DNA of 64,000 nucleotides from Euptelea pleiosperma (lineage: Eukaryota > Streptophyta > Magnoliopsida > Ranunculales > Eupteleaceae): contig CM068547.1 of assembly GCA_035048495.1 (NCBI GenBank), positions 21,955,913 to 22,019,912 of the forward strand, given 5' to 3'. Shown here one piece after another: positions 63,791 through 64,000 of this stretch. Within the stretch, counting starts at the first letter, position 1, and each line of letters begins with the position of its first letter. The notes under the pieces are model-generated. The model was not told where the DNA came from and ran no database searches. It saw nothing but the letters and a program-made list of their open reading frames with translations. The position numbers and the translations under genes were made by a program.

Positions 63791-64000
63791 GAAGAGATGT
63801 TACCTGGATCCGAGGACGGAACCACTGGAACTGGATCAGTAGTGGCTTTCCCTCTTTTGCGATAGACTTGAAGCTCTCCCTGTGCCCCAGGAGCACTATC
63901 AGACACCATAGTAGGTTGAGTAGGCCGCTCGATGGGATTGGAGGAGTAAGAGATACTGTAGGAAGAGGACAAAGATCGGACCTCTCTTCACTACTTCTCT
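63772..64000 (-). pseudogene. Copia integrase-RT linker fragment, minus strand
   Basis: The minus frame 63772-63972 is Ser/Pro-rich with 'LQVYRKRGKATTDPVPV', the (L/F)xVYxRRxK motif of the linker between copia integrase and RT. It is opposite in orientation to the adjoining copia protease, so this is a rearranged junction. Runs off the right edge. Confidence 0.55.

Noticed and set aside
1..64000. tRNA, rRNA or organellar insert
   Set aside because: No cloverleaf-like segment with conserved T-loop words and no rRNA or plastid/mitochondrial gene stretch was recognised on reading. A tRNA scan would be decisive but could not be run.

Overview
This is nuclear DNA of a flowering plant. The evidence is a SHAQKYF-class MYB gene and a plant-type RhoGAP gene with clean GT-AG introns, embedded in plant retroelements (L1-type LINEs, Ty1/copia, Ty3/gypsy with 0.35 to about 3.9 kb LTRs) and many MITEs. 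The long, transposon-filled introns suggest a large woody genome, possibly magnoliid-like. I cannot name the species.

Layout. 1-6.5 kb: a decayed plus-strand L1-type LINE with several foreign insertions, its poly(A) end abutting a gypsy LTR. 6.5-9.2 kb: minus-strand gypsy gag-protease remnant with ~350 bp LTRs, and same-family LTRs in the opposite orientation beside it. 9.9-13.3 kb: a second minus-strand gypsy gag-protease remnant with a Tourist-like MITE in its LTR. 13.3-18.6 kb: a minus-strand L1-type LINE. 19.5-22.6 kb: exons 2 and 3 of a one-repeat MYB repressor (KUA1/MYBS3-like); its zinc-knuckle exon 1 is not visible. The MYB intron carries three MITEs in a row separated by TA runs. 22.7-29.1 kb: intergenic MITE field, including two elements with perfect 9-bp target duplications just upstream of the next gene.

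29.1 kb to beyond the window end: a RhoGAP gene (homologue of Arabidopsis At5g61530). Exon 1 (29,791-29,851) is separated from exon 2 (47,405) by a 17.55 kb intron. That intron is a nested stack: copia pieces of several families, then three insertions of one ~2.1 kb LTR gypsy family, each with a perfect 5-bp target duplication. Exons 3-7 follow (49,893-52,763), including a 19-nt microexon and an apparent GC donor after exon 7. The last exons are not in the window, so intron 7 is longer than 11 kb; it holds a gypsy element split by a very long LTR (with an internal ~191-bp tandem array and an 868-bp foldback element) and a copia element at the right edge.

The only genes I judge functional are the MYB and RhoGAP genes. 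I see no new biochemical system. The notable content is the hidden RhoGAP gene with its giant introns, and the transposon architecture: nested insertions dated by target duplications, MITE families sharing a 13-bp core word, 'word-repeat' nonautonomous elements, and a tandem satellite inside an LTR.
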